Shown: positions 51,261 through 60,299, counted from the stretch's first letter. The stretch: 64,000 bases of DNA from Rubrivivax sp. (GCA_022842595.1 JALHPF010000007.1:1-64000); one strand, 5' to 3'. Numbers and translations: made by a program. Notes: generated by a model not told the origin, from the sequence alone.

Positions 51261-51665
51261 TCAGTGCGCCTTGCGGCCCGGGGGCGCGAACGCCACCCAC
51301 GCGAAGAACAGCATGAACACGAAATCGTTGGCGCCGTAGATGCCGAAGAAGACCCCGGCGAACGGGTCCTTGGCATAGAGCGCCGCCAGGCTGTTCTGCG
51401 ACAGCCAGACGAGCCAGACCGCGACGTAGACCAGCTTCTCGATCGCGAACGCCGCGGCCAGCCATCGAACGCCTGCAGCGACCGATGCGGCGCCCAGATA
51501 GGCCAGGCCCCAGACCACGATCATCAGCAGGCCGAAGTCAGACATCACGACCGGGTCGGCTTCGTTGATCGCAGCATTGGTGAAGCCGCGCGAGAACACC
51601 AGCACGCCGCCGATGTTCATCAGGCCCGCGGCGATGAAGCCATTTCTCGCCAGATGGCTGTTCAT
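51261..51665 (-). CDS. Hypothetical four-helix membrane protein, 134 aa
   Basis: Four hydrophobic segments are visible: about 8-26 (FIAAGLMNIGGVLVFSRGF), 40-62, 66-88 and 105-125. Start ATG 51665 with GGGGT upstream. No recognised family. It is 62 bp downstream of the second phnE gene on the same strand, so it may be the last gene of the transporter unit, but its function is unknown. Confidence 0.78.
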   Translation of the reverse strand: MNSHLARNGFIAAGLMNIGGVLVFSRGFTNAAINEADPVVMSDFGLLMIVVWGLAYLGAASVAAGVRWLAAAFAIEKLVYVAVWLVWLSQNSLAALYAKDPFAGVFFGIYGANDFVFMLFFAWVAFAPPGRKAH

Positions 51666-51727
51666 GTGCTGACCCCGGAAACTTGCCCAGTGAATGGATG
51701 AACCCAAGCAGGCCGTTGGCGGCCCGA

Positions 51728-52561
51728 CTAGCGCGTCATCCAGCGCCGCGTGCCGTAGCTGAGCACGTCGACCAGTGCCACCATCAGCAGCATCGCGCCC
51801 AGGATGGTGGCGGTCTTGCCCATCTGGAACAGCCCCATGTGGAAGGACAGCAGCTGGCCCAGACCGCCGGCACCCACCACGCCCAGCACGGCGGCGGCGC
51901 GGATGTTGTTTTCCCAGCGGTACAGGGTGTAGCTCAGCAGTTGCGGCAGCACCTGCGGCAGGGTGGCGTACAGGAACACGCGCAGCGGGCCCACGCCCTG
52001 CGCACGCAGCGCGTCGCCAGGGCCTGTGGGTGCGTTCTCGATGGCCTCGGCGAACAGCCGGCCGAGCACGCCGGTGGTGTGCAGCGCCAGCGCCAGCGTG
52101 CCGGCAAAAGGGCCCAGGCCGGCGCTGATGAGCAGCAGCGCCGCCCAGACCAGTTCCGGAATCGAGCGCAGCGCGTTCAGCAGCAGCCGCGTGGGTGAAC
52201 GTGCCAGCGCCCGGTCGCCACCATGCAGCCGGCTGGCGGGCAGGGCCAGCGCCACGCCGGCCGCTGCCGCCAGCACGGTGCCCAGCAGCGACATCGCCAA
52301 GGTTTCCCAGGCGCCGACCAGGACCTTGGCGGTGAACGCTGGCGACAGGTCGGGCGGGAAGAATTCACCCAGGAAGCGGCCCATGCTGCGCGCGGCTTCC
52401 AGCGACAGGAACTGCGCCCACTGCAGGTCCAGGCTCCAGAAGCTGGCCACCACCAGTGCCACGAGCCCGGCGCTGAACCAGCAGGCCTTGCAGCGCGCGT
52501 CGAACAACCGCGGCGGCAGCTTGTAGGGCGGGTTGGCGGCCTGGGGCTTGGTCATCGTCAT
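51728..52561 (-). CDS. phnE: Phosphonate-type ABC transporter permease (second copy)
   Basis: 277 residues with about six membrane helices and the EAA-like loop IENAPTGPGDALRAQGVGPLR of binding-protein-dependent permeases. It is related to, but different in sequence from, the upstream permease, so the pore is likely a heterodimer. Start at 52561 (or 52555). The region just before the start contains a duplicate of the end of the upstream permease gene. Confidence 0.88.
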   Translation of the reverse strand: MTMTKPQAANPPYKLPPRLFDARCKACWFSAGLVALVVASFWSLDLQWAQFLSLEAARSMGRFLGEFFPPDLSPAFTAKVLVGAWETLAMSLLGTVLAAAAGVALALPASRLHGGDRALARSPTRLLLNALRSIPELVWAALLLISAGLGPFAGTLALALHTTGVLGRLFAEAIENAPTGPGDALRAQGVGPLRVFLYATLPQVLPQLLSYTLYRWENNIRAAAVLGVVGAGGLGQLLSFHMGLFQMGKTATILGAMLLMVALVDVLSYGTRRWMTR

Positions 52562-52562
52562 G

Positions 52563-52659
52563 TCACCCCAGCGCCTTGCGCAGCCATGCGCAAAGTTTCG
52601 AAAGCACCCGGCTGAAGAGAAGCGTACGCATCACCCCAGCGCCTTACGCAGCCATGCGC
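52563..52659. repeat. 29-bp direct repeat, offset 68 bp
   Basis: Copies at 52563-52591 and 52631-52659 differ at one base. The second is the real 3' end of the upstream permease gene (stop and last codons, WLRKALG); the first is a non-coding relic right before the next start codon. This is a scar of a small duplication or insertion. Confidence 0.85.
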
Positions 52660-53461
52660 TGGTGCGGTCGGCCAGCGCCACCAGCGCGATGAAGACCAGG
52701 AGCATGGTCGCGACTTCGCCGCCGTTGAACATCTTCATCGAGTTGTCGAGCTGCTGGCCCAGCCCGCCGGCGCCGACGAAGCCCAGCACCACCGACGAGC
52801 GGATCGCGCATTCCCAGCGGTAGACGGTATAGCTGCAGAGCTCGGCGGCATTGGTGGGCAGCAGGCCGAAGAAGAAGGCCTGCAGGCGGCCGCTGCCGTT
52901 GCGCAGCAGGGTCTGGGTGGCGTGGGTCTCGCCGCTTTCCAGGATCTCGCCGTAGACCTTGCCCAGCATGCCGCCATAGGTGAGCGCGATCGCCAGCACG
53001 CCGGCGGTGGGCCCGAGGCCGACGACGCGGACGAAGACCAGCGCCCAGACCAGTTCGGGCACGCTGCGCAGCAGGATCAGCAGCCAGCGCACCGCCTGAC
53101 GCAGCCAGGCCGGCCCCCGTGCCATGCGCCCGGACAGCGCCGACACCGATAGCACGCGCGTGGCCAGCAGCGCCATCGGCACGGCCAGCACCAGCGCCAG
53201 CGTGACGCCGGCGGTGGCGATGGCCACGGTGCGCCAGGTCTCGCGCGCCACCATCGCCATGAATTCGCTGTTCAGCGTCAGCGGAAAGAAGCTGCCGATG
53301 AACTGCGCGCTGATCTTCAGATTCTCGCGTTCCAGCAGCACCCAGGGGCGGAATTCCGTGGCCACGCCCAGCGGCCACAGCAGCACCAGCGCCGTGCTCA
53401 TCCAGAACAGGCGCGGCAGCCAAGCCGGGTCGCGCTGCGGGGCGGTGGTGTTCACCGGCAA
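52631..53461 (-). CDS. phnE: Phosphonate-type ABC transporter permease (first copy)
   Basis: 276 residues, PhnE family, six predicted helices and an EAA-type loop (ILESGETHATQTLLRNGSGR). It overlaps the ATPase gene by 10 bp. It forms with the second permease the membrane channel of the Phn-type importer. The last 29 bp occur again 68 bp downstream. Confidence 0.9.
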   Translation of the reverse strand: MPVNTTAPQRDPAWLPRLFWMSTALVLLWPLGVATEFRPWVLLERENLKISAQFIGSFFPLTLNSEFMAMVARETWRTVAIATAGVTLALVLAVPMALLATRVLSVSALSGRMARGPAWLRQAVRWLLILLRSVPELVWALVFVRVVGLGPTAGVLAIALTYGGMLGKVYGEILESGETHATQTLLRNGSGRLQAFFFGLLPTNAAELCSYTVYRWECAIRSSVVLGFVGAGGLGQQLDNSMKMFNGGEVATMLLVFIALVALADRTSAWLRKALG

Positions 53462-54285
53462 TGCATGACCACCGGCTGCGGCGCCACCGCGTCGTCCGGC
53501 TGCGGCAAAGGCGCGTCGCCGCGCAGTTCATGTTCGTGCTGCTCGTACAGCCGCGCCAGCAGCGCCGGTGTGACCTGGGCGCTCGGCAGGTCGAAGGCGA
53601 GCTCGCCGTCGCGCAGGCCGACGATGCGCGGGAAGTGCGCCAGCGCCACGTCCACCTGGTGCAGCGTGGCCACCAGCGTGGCGCCGCGTTCGGCGGCGCC
53701 GCCCAGCAGCGTGGCCACGGCCTGGCGCGAGCGGGTCGGGTCCAGCGCCGACAACGGCTCGTCGACCAGCCACAGCGTGGCCGGCGCCACCAGCGCGCGG
53801 GCCAGGCCGACGCGCTGGCGCTCGCCGCCCGACAGCCGGTCGACACGTTCGAAAAGCTTGTCGGCCAGGTCGAAGTGCTCGAGAGCGTCGTGCGCCGCCG
53901 GAATGTCCGCGGGATAAAACAGGGAACGCACGCTGGCCAGCAGACCCATCGCCGGCAGCCGCCCGGCGAGCACGGCCGTCACGACGCGCTGGCGTGGTGG
54001 CAGCGGCGGCACCTGGGGCGCCAGGAACAGCCGGCCACGCAGCGCCTGCAGTTCACGCCGGGGCAGGGCCCAGGGGTCCTGCCCGTCCAGGCGCAGGCTG
54101 CCCCGGTCCGGCGGCAGCGCGCAGGCCAGCAGCTGCAGCAGCGTGGTCTTGCCTGCGCCCGATGGCCCGATCACGGCCAGCTGCTCGCCCCGCGCCACCT
54201 GCAGGTTCATCGCCTGCAGCGCCGGCGCGGCACCCGGCCGGGCTGCGGGGTGGCGGGCCGATGCGGCCTGCAGTTCGACCTTCAA
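53452..54285 (-). CDS. phnC: Phosphonate-type ABC transporter ATPase
   Basis: 277 residues: Walker A GPSGAGKTT (about 39-47), signature LSGGERQR, Walker B LWLVDEPLSALDP and H-loop TLHQVD. The loop after the Q-loop is longer than in maltose-type ATPases, as in PhnC. It is between phnD (10 bp) and the first permease gene (overlap 10 bp). It energises import of the PhnD ligand. Confidence 0.9.
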   Translation of the reverse strand: MKVELQAASARHPAARPGAAPALQAMNLQVARGEQLAVIGPSGAGKTTLLQLLACALPPDRGSLRLDGQDPWALPRRELQALRGRLFLAPQVPPLPPRQRVVTAVLAGRLPAMGLLASVRSLFYPADIPAAHDALEHFDLADKLFERVDRLSGGERQRVGLARALVAPATLWLVDEPLSALDPTRSRQAVATLLGGAAERGATLVATLHQVDVALAHFPRIVGLRDGELAFDLPSAQVTPALLARLYEQHEHELRGDAPLPQPDDAVAPQPVVMHCR

Positions 54286-54295
54286 AGGCCAGGCG

Positions 54296-55162
54296 TCACA
54301 GCAGGCCGGCGCTGCGCGCGGCGCTTTCCAGGCCCTTGTAGTTCTCGGGGCTGGTGCCGATGTAGCGCGTGGCGCGGTTCAGCTTCAGGATCTCGGCCTG
54401 TTCGGGCTTGGCCGGGTCCAGGCCCAGCAGCGCGGCCTTGACCTTGTCCTGCATGGCCTTGGGCATGTCGGCATGCACCGACCAGTTGTAGTTGAAGTAG
54501 GTCGGCGTCGTGTAGAAGACGTCGACAGCCTTGGTGTCGACGCGGTTCTCGCTGACAAACTTCTTCCACACCGTGATGTCCAGCGCCGCGGCATCGACCT
54601 TGCCGCTGACGACCGATGCGATCGTCGCGTCATGCGCGCCGCTGTAGGCGATGCGCTTGAAGTCCTTCTCGGGTTCGATCTGGTTCTGCAGCAGGAAGCT
54701 GCGCGGCATCAGGTGGCCCGAAGTGCTGCTTTGCGAGCCGAAGGACACCTGCTTGCCCTTCATGTCGGCGAGGGTCTTGATGCCCGAGTCGGTCTTGGCG
54801 ATGAACACCGACTGGAAGCGTGTGTCCTCCTCACGCTGGGCCAGCGGCACGATCTTGCCGCCCGAGCGCAGGTTGGCCTGCACGTGCGTGAAGCCACCGA
54901 ACCACACCAGGTCGACCTTCTTGTTGACCAGGGCCTCGACGGCGGCCGGGTAGTCGCTGACGGGCGTGAACTCGACCTTCATGCCCAGCGCCTGTTCCAG
55001 GTAGGCCGCCAGCGGCGTGAACTTGCGGACCTGTTCGGTGGCCGCTTCCTCGGGGATGGTGGTGACGCGGAAAACCTGCTGGGCCTGCGCCAGACAGGCC
55101 AGCGCCAGGCTGGTGACGGCGAGTGCGGCTTTCAGCCAGCTCGAGGGTTTGACAGTGGACAT
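54296..55162 (-). CDS. phnD: Phosphonate/phosphite/selenium-context substrate-binding protein (PhnD family)
   Basis: 288 residues with a Sec signal (about 1-27, ending AQA) and the PhnD fold: TIPEEAATEQVRKFTPLAAYLEQAL (in parts EQVRKFTPL), ALVNKKVDLVWFGG (about 70-83), QSSTSGHLMPRSFLL and HDATIASVVSGKVDAAA. It binds an oxyanion-like ligand; phosphonate or phosphite are the known ones. No phosphonate degradation genes are in the window and the neighbour upstream is senA, so the ligand here is open. AGGAG precedes the start. Confidence 0.88.
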   Translation of the reverse strand: MSTVKPSSWLKAALAVTSLALACLAQAQQVFRVTTIPEEAATEQVRKFTPLAAYLEQALGMKVEFTPVSDYPAAVEALVNKKVDLVWFGGFTHVQANLRSGGKIVPLAQREEDTRFQSVFIAKTDSGIKTLADMKGKQVSFGSQSSTSGHLMPRSFLLQNQIEPEKDFKRIAYSGAHDATIASVVSGKVDAAALDITVWKKFVSENRVDTKAVDVFYTTPTYFNYNWSVHADMPKAMQDKVKAALLGLDPAKPEQAEILKLNRATRYIGTSPENYKGLESAARSAGLL

Positions 55163-55196
55163 GGAGGGCTCCTGGAACTGTGGGTTGGAAGTGCGC

Positions 55197-55233
55197 GCGG
55201 ATGGGCGAGATCGATGAATTGGAACCCATCCGC
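55197..55233 (-). terminator. Stem-loop between senA and phnD
   Basis: GCGGATGGG and CCCATCCGC are perfect 9-bp arms around a 19-nt loop, 8 bp past the senA stop and 35 bp before the phnD start. It could reduce read-through from senA into the transporter genes; no T-run. Confidence 0.45.
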
Positions 55234-55240
55234 ACGATCG

Positions 55241-56404
55241 CTAGAGCGCGCAGCTGCGAAAGCCGGCAAAGATGTCGGTGCGATCGGCCGGGAAGTAGTT
55301 GCGGTAGCGCGGATGGTGCATGCGTGGCTGGGTGCCGAAGCTGGCCCCGCGCAGCACCGGCCGGCCGTCGAACCAGGGCGCCGAATAGTCGCGGTAAGGG
55401 TGGGGCTGGAAGCCGGGGTAGGGCGCAAACGGGCTGGCCGTCCATTCCCAGACCGCCCCCCAGTGGAACTGATCGGGTGCGGTCAGCGCAGCGTGCTCCC
55501 ATTCGCTTTCGGTGGGCAGGCGGCGGCCGGCCCAGCGGCACCAGGCCAGGGCTTCGTGCAGGCTCAGATGGCAGGCCGGCAACTCGAGGTCCAGCGCCTG
55601 CCAGCAGCCCCAGCGGCAGACCTGCCAGGCGCCGTCGACCCGCCGCAGGTAGCGCGGCATGCCAACCTGGCCGCCGGCTTCGATCAGCGGCAGGTATTCG
55701 GCCCAGGTCAGCACGCGGCTGTCGATGGCGTAGTCGGCCAGCGTCTGGGCGTGGGCACCGCATTCGTTGTCGAAGGCGAACCCAGCTTCGGGGCCCAGGC
55801 CCTGCTGCAGCGTGCCGCCGGCCAGGGGCAGCAGCCGGCGCGCAGCCGCCAGCGGCCGGGGCTGCCAGCGCGGGTCGGTGACGGGCAGGCCGAGGGCCTG
55901 CGCCATGTAGAGCGCGGCCTCGTGGTGCATGTCCTCGTGCAGCAGAGCCAGGCGGTGGAAGTAGAGCGCGTCGACCTCGTCCGGGGTGTCGGCCAGCTGC
56001 GCCAGGCAGGCTTGCAGCTGCTCGTCCAGTTCGCTCTTCAACGCGGCAGCGCCGGGCAAGGGCAAGGCCCAGCGCGTGGCCCACGCCACGCGCGAACTGT
56101 CGTACAAAGCATCGGCCGGCAGCGGCAGCCGCGGCGCGGCCGGGTCGGCGCGGTGGCCGAGGCGGCGCTGCGGGTTGCGAAGCGTCCACCAGGCCTGGAA
56201 CCAGCCGATGTGGCCCAGTTCCCATAGCGGCGGGTTCAGGCCGGCGGCCTGGGGTACGGCCATGCCGCGGGCGGCCAATCCCTCGGCGTAGACCTCGAAA
56301 GTTGCCAAGGTATCGGCGCGCGCGGCTTGCAGCGCGATGGCCAGTTCTGCCGCGCCAGCCCGGCGCACGGCCTGGTCGGCAGCGGCATGCGCGCTCAAAG
56401 GCAT
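55241..56404 (-). CDS. senA: Selenoneine synthase (EgtB-like)
   Basis: 387 residues from ATG 56404; an ATG at 56419 would add five residues and share the CATG with the senB start. DinB-like iron domain with ligands His 65 (WELGHIGWF), His 156 and His 160 (LLHEDMHHEA), then an FGE-sulfatase domain (about 190-385) with WCRWAGRRLPTESEWE and VWEWTASPF and a final GFRSCAL. EgtB and SenA share this plan; the presence of senB and selD next door identifies the selenoneine type. It joins trimethylhistidine (hercynine) to the selenosugar. No egtD is seen in the window. Confidence 0.87.
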   Translation of the reverse strand: MPLSAHAAADQAVRRAGAAELAIALQAARADTLATFEVYAEGLAARGMAVPQAAGLNPPLWELGHIGWFQAWWTLRNPQRRLGHRADPAAPRLPLPADALYDSSRVAWATRWALPLPGAAALKSELDEQLQACLAQLADTPDEVDALYFHRLALLHEDMHHEAALYMAQALGLPVTDPRWQPRPLAAARRLLPLAGGTLQQGLGPEAGFAFDNECGAHAQTLADYAIDSRVLTWAEYLPLIEAGGQVGMPRYLRRVDGAWQVCRWGCWQALDLELPACHLSLHEALAWCRWAGRRLPTESEWEHAALTAPDQFHWGAVWEWTASPFAPYPGFQPHPYRDYSAPWFDGRPVLRGASFGTQPRMHHPRYRNYFPADRTDIFAGFRSCAL

Positions 56405-56417
56405 TAAGCTCAAATCC

Positions 56418-57389
56418 ATGACAAAGCCGGACATCGTGTTGGTGACACCGGCGCTGGCCGACGCCAACAACGGCAACTGGCGCACGGCGCAGCGCTGGGC
56501 GCGACTGCTTCGAGCCGATTATCGAGTCCGGCTGGCGGCAAGCTGGGCGCCGGGGCCAGCCGACGGTCCAGCGCCCGCTGCGATGATCGCGCTGCACGCA
56601 CGGCGCTCGGCCGCCGCCATCCAGGCGTGGCGCGCAGCCTTCCCGCAGCGGCTGCTGGTGGTGGTGCTGACCGGCACCGACCTGTACCGCGACATCGCTA
56701 CCGACTCCGACGCCCAGCGCTCGCTGCAGCTCGCCGACCGGCTGCTGGTGCTCAACGAGCTGGGCCTGCAGGCCCTGCCCGCGGCGCTGCGCGCCAAGGC
56801 CAGCGTCTGCCTGCAGTCCAGCCCGGCGCGCCAGACGCTGCCCAAGAGCCCGCGCCATCTGCGTGCGCTGATGGTCGGCCACCTGCGCGAGGAAAAGTGT
56901 CCGCAGACCTACCTGCAGGCCGCGGCGCTGCTGGCGCATCGGCGCGACATCAGGCTCGACCACATCGGCAACGCCCTCGACCCCGAACTCGGCGCCGCGG
57001 CCCAGGCCTGCGCACGGCAGGTGCCGACCTACCGCTGGCTCGGCGGGCTGGCGCATGCCGTCACCCGGCGCCACATCCAGCGCGCGCATGTGCTGGTGCA
57101 CGCCAGCCGCATGGAAGGCGGGGCCCAGGTCGTGATCGAGGCGATCACCAGCGGCACGCCGGTGCTGGCGTCGCGCATCGACGGCAACCTGGGCCTGCTG
57201 GGCGCGGACTACGGCGGCAGCTTCGACGTCGGCGACAGTGCGGCCTTGGCGACGCTGCTGCAACGCTGCCGCGACGTTGCGGCTATGCTGCCGGCCCTGC
57301 AGGCGCAATGCGCCCTGCGTGCCGCCCTGTTCAGCCCGGCTCATGAACGCCAGACCTTGCTGAACCTGCTGGCCCCCCATCTGGCCTGA
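56418..57389 (+). CDS. senB: Selenosugar synthase (SenB, glycosyltransferase-like)
   Basis: 323 residues, GT-B fold of the TIGR04348 type: MTKPDIVLVTPALADANNG and RTAQRWARLL at the N-terminus, LTGTDLYRDI (about 91-100), RHLRALMVGHLREEKCPQTYL region (about 150-170) and a C-terminal HASRMEGGAQVVIEA. In Variovorax this enzyme makes a selenium-carbon bond from UDP-GlcNAc and selenophosphate. Its start codon lies 13 bp from the senA start, on the opposite strand, and 23 bp separate its end from selD. Confidence 0.87.
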   Translation: MTKPDIVLVTPALADANNGNWRTAQRWARLLRADYRVRLAASWAPGPADGPAPAAMIALHARRSAAAIQAWRAAFPQRLLVVVLTGTDLYRDIATDSDAQRSLQLADRLLVLNELGLQALPAALRAKASVCLQSSPARQTLPKSPRHLRALMVGHLREEKCPQTYLQAAALLAHRRDIRLDHIGNALDPELGAAAQACARQVPTYRWLGGLAHAVTRRHIQRAHVLVHASRMEGGAQVVIEAITSGTPVLASRIDGNLGLLGADYGGSFDVGDSAALATLLQRCRDVAAMLPALQAQCALRAALFSPAHERQTLLNLLAPHLA

Positions 57390-57412
57390 AGCCCACCCAC
57401 GAAAGATCCGCC

Positions 57413-58480
57413 ATGAACGCAAGCCTGCCGCCGAACGAACCCCGCCTCACCAGCCTGTCGCATGGCGGCGGCTGCGGTTGCAAGATCGCGCCTGGCGTGC
57501 TCAGCGAGATCCTGAAGGGCACGGCGGCGATGCCGATACCGAAGGAATTGCTGGTCGGCATCGAAACCGCCGACGACGCCGCCGTCTACCAGCTCAACGA
57601 CGAGCAGGCGCTGATCGCCACCACCGACTTCTTCATGCCCATCGTCGATGACCCGTTCGACTTCGGGCGCATCGCCGCCACCAACGCCATCAGCGACGTG
57701 TATGCCATGGGGGGCAAGCCGATCCTGGCGCTGGCGCTGGTGGGCATGCCGATCAACGTGCTGTCGACGCAGACCATCGGCCGGGTCCTCGAAGGCGGCG
57801 CCAGCGTCTGCCGCGCGGCGGGCATCCCGATCGCCGGCGGCCACACCATCGATTCCGTCGAGGCCATCTACGGCCTGGTGGCCCTGGGCCTGGTGCACCC
57901 CAAGCGCGTGAAGCGCAATGCCGACGCCCAGGCCGGCGACATGCTGGTGCTGGGAAAGCCCCTAGGCGTAGGCGTGATGAGCGCGGCGCTGAAGAAGGGC
58001 GAACTCGGCGAAGCCGGCTACGCGCAGATGATCGCCAACACCACCCAGCTCAACACCCCGGGCCCGGACCTGGCGGCGATCGACGGCGTGCACGCGCTGA
58101 CTGACGTCACCGGCTTCGGCCTGGCCGGCCACGCCCTCGAACTGGCACGCGGCTCGAAGCTGCAGGTGCAGCTGGACTGGGCCGGCGTGCCGCTGCTGGC
58201 CGGAGTGCGCGAACTCGCAGCGCGGGGTTTCGTCACCGGCGCCTCGGGCCGCAACTGGGCCGGTTATGGCGCCGACATCGCCCTGGCAGCCGGTTTCGCC
58301 GACATCGACCAGGCTCTGCTGACCGATCCGCAGACCAGCGGCGGCCTGCTCGTCAGCTGCACGCCGCAGGCCCTGGACGCGGTGATGGCGGTCTTCCGCC
58401 GCCATGGCTTCGAGCAGGCGGCCGTGGTGGGGCGCCTGGCCGAGCGGCCTGCCGGGGGTGTGCCGCTGACGGTGGCCTGA
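57413..58480 (+). CDS. selD: Selenide, water dikinase (selenophosphate synthetase, SenC/SelD)
   Basis: 355 residues. It has the catalytic Cys 21 and Lys 24 in HGGGCGCK, matching Cys 17/Lys 20 of E. coli SelD (Cys, not selenocysteine), then TTDFFMPIVDDPFDFG, AISDVYAMGGKP and GGHTI, all typical. It makes selenophosphate from selenide and ATP. Placed after senB it is the SenC of the selenoneine pathway; it might also serve tRNA or selenoprotein use, but no selA, selB or ybbB/selU is in the window. Confidence 0.94.
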   Translation: MNASLPPNEPRLTSLSHGGGCGCKIAPGVLSEILKGTAAMPIPKELLVGIETADDAAVYQLNDEQALIATTDFFMPIVDDPFDFGRIAATNAISDVYAMGGKPILALALVGMPINVLSTQTIGRVLEGGASVCRAAGIPIAGGHTIDSVEAIYGLVALGLVHPKRVKRNADAQAGDMLVLGKPLGVGVMSAALKKGELGEAGYAQMIANTTQLNTPGPDLAAIDGVHALTDVTGFGLAGHALELARGSKLQVQLDWAGVPLLAGVRELAARGFVTGASGRNWAGYGADIALAAGFADIDQALLTDPQTSGGLLVSCTPQALDAVMAVFRRHGFEQAAVVGRLAERPAGGVPLTVA

Positions 58481-58502
58481 GCGGCCAGGCCGTTCGTTCG
58501 CG

Positions 58503-59375
58503 TCATTTCGGCAGCGCCGCCCGGCGCTGGACGAAATGGGCGGCGCGTTCGTTGTCGCCACGTGCGCGATACAGCAGCACCAGCTCGTCGAAGACGAAGC
58601 CGTCCGGCGTGCTCGCAGCGTCGTTTTCGGCTTCCAGCTGCAGCTGCATGGCCAGCGCCTCGTCGCTGCGGTTGAGGCTGCGCAGGGTCCAGGCCACCAT
58701 CCAGCGCGCCTCCCGTTCGGCGCGGCGGTTGCTGCCCTGGCGGCGCAGCACCACCGCCTGCTGCAGTTGCACCAGGGCTTCGTCATAGCGCCCGAGCTGA
58801 TGGAGTGCATAACCGAGGTTGTTGCGGATCGACGCCTCCCAGCGCCGGGCGGCCGGCTGCTTCGACGCCAGCACCAGCGCCAGCGCTTCCTGCGCCCACT
58901 TCAGCTGGTCGGCTGGTGCGGTGTCGACGAAGGCCAGCATGTGCACCGCGTCGATGGCCAGGGCGTCGAGCTCTGAACTGCGTGCGATGGCCAGGGCCTG
59001 GGCGAAAGCGCTGCGGGCCTGTCGACGGGTGGTTTCGGTTTGCTGTTCAGGCTGGTGCTTCGGCGAAGCCAAGCTGCGGCCGAGTTCCAGCGCGTGGCGC
59101 ACACGCACTTCGGCACCGGCGCGGGGCAGCTCGGATTCCAGCTGCAAGAGGATCGAACGCGTCTTCTCGAAGTCGCCACGCAGCCCCCAGGTGCGCGCAA
59201 TCTGCGTTTGCAGGATCAGCACATCGTCGCCTTGCGCGGTGGCCAGCGCATCGCGAAAGCGCTGCTCGCTGACGGCCGGCTGGTTGAAGTCCCAGAGGGC
59301 GGCCACATCGACGGTGGCCAGGGCAGGGGCGGAGTTCATGGCGAGCATGGTGGCGATGAGCAGCCAAGCCTTCAT
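58503..59375 (-). CDS. Secreted TPR-repeat protein
   Basis: 290 residues from ATG 59375 (ATGs at 59384 and 59393 are alternatives). Signal about 1-21 (ending ALA), then helical repeats of the TPR type, clearest at about 178-215 (RNNLGYALHQLGRYDEALVQL) and 218-255. It probably acts as a protein-binding scaffold in the periplasm. Convergent with selD (22 bp between). No named family. Confidence 0.82.
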   Translation of the reverse strand: MKAWLLIATMLAMNSAPALATVDVAALWDFNQPAVSEQRFRDALATAQGDDVLILQTQIARTWGLRGDFEKTRSILLQLESELPRAGAEVRVRHALELGRSLASPKHQPEQQTETTRRQARSAFAQALAIARSSELDALAIDAVHMLAFVDTAPADQLKWAQEALALVLASKQPAARRWEASIRNNLGYALHQLGRYDEALVQLQQAVVLRRQGSNRRAEREARWMVAWTLRSLNRSDEALAMQLQLEAENDAASTPDGFVFDELVLLYRARGDNERAAHFVQRRAALPK

Positions 59376-59399
59376 GGCCGCCATCTTAGCCACCCAGCT

Positions 59400-60299
59400 T
59401 CAGCGCGCCACGCGCTCCGGCCAGGTGGCCAGCAGCAGCCCGGCCAGCGCCAGCACGAAGGCCAGCACATGCGCCGGGCCGAAGTGTTCGCCCAGTCCCA
59501 GAACGCCCACCAGCGCGGCGCTGACGGGCAACAACACCGTGAACACCCCCGCCCGTGACGAGGGCACGTGGCGCAGCCCGCGCATCCACAGCCAGACCGT
59601 CACCATGCTCGCGGCCAGCGCATAGAAGACCAGCAGAGCCCAGCTGGCCAGAGGCACCGCGCCGAAGTCGAAGCGGCTGGCCTGCCACAGGCCAAAGGGC
59701 GTGACCAGGGCCAGGCCCCAGAGGTTGATCAAGGCGCTGATGCGTTTCGGTGAGACATTGCCGGTGAGCCGCTTGCCGATGACGACATAGCTGGCCTCGC
59801 AGACCACCGCCGCCAGCAGCAGCGCATAGCCCAGCGGCGAGGCGGGCGCTTCCCCCGCCGCACCGTCGTTGCGGGCGATGGCCAGCACCGCGATGCCGAT
59901 GGCGGCACAGGCGATGGCTGCGGCCACGCGGGGCCGGATCCTTTCGCCCAGGAACAGGCGCGAAAGAATCGCCACGACGGCCGGGATCGCCGCCATCACC
60001 ACGCCCGCGGCCAGCGCCGAGGTCATGGCCACCCCATAAAGCATGCAGATGCTGAACAGGAAGTTGCCGAGGAAGCTTTCCCAGAACAACAGCCTGCGGT
60101 CAGCCGGCGCCAGCGGCGCTTCGCCAGGACCGCGCCGCACCCAGTGCGCCATGGCCACCGCGGCGATGCCGAACCGCAGCCAGGTCATCAGCAGCACCGG
60201 GAAGACGACCACCAGCAGCTTCGACAGCCCGACGTAGCTGCCCACCAGCGCCATGCTGGCCGCCAGGCTCAGGTAGGCCCCCAGCGGGACGGCGCTCAC
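59400..60299 (-). CDS. EamA (DMT) family transporter
   Basis: 299 residues with ten membrane helices in two EamA repeats (first about 10-135, second about 155-290, the second with LLLAAVVCEASYVVIGKRL and PVSAALVGVLGLGE). Such proteins export metabolites or amino acids. It overlaps the upstream aldehyde dehydrogenase gene by 4 bp, so it is the last gene of the polyamine-type operon. Confidence 0.92.
   Translation of the reverse strand: MSAVPLGAYLSLAASMALVGSYVGLSKLLVVVFPVLLMTWLRFGIAAVAMAHWVRRGPGEAPLAPADRRLLFWESFLGNFLFSICMLYGVAMTSALAAGVVMAAIPAVVAILSRLFLGERIRPRVAAAIACAAIGIAVLAIARNDGAAGEAPASPLGYALLLAAVVCEASYVVIGKRLTGNVSPKRISALINLWGLALVTPFGLWQASRFDFGAVPLASWALLVFYALAASMVTVWLWMRGLRHVPSSRAGVFTVLLPVSAALVGVLGLGEHFGPAHVLAFVLALAGLLLATWPERVAR

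Noticed and set aside
57413..58480. Selenocysteine-containing SelD
   Set aside because: The catalytic position is encoded as Cys with no in-frame TGA, and no SECIS-like element or selenoprotein genes were seen.
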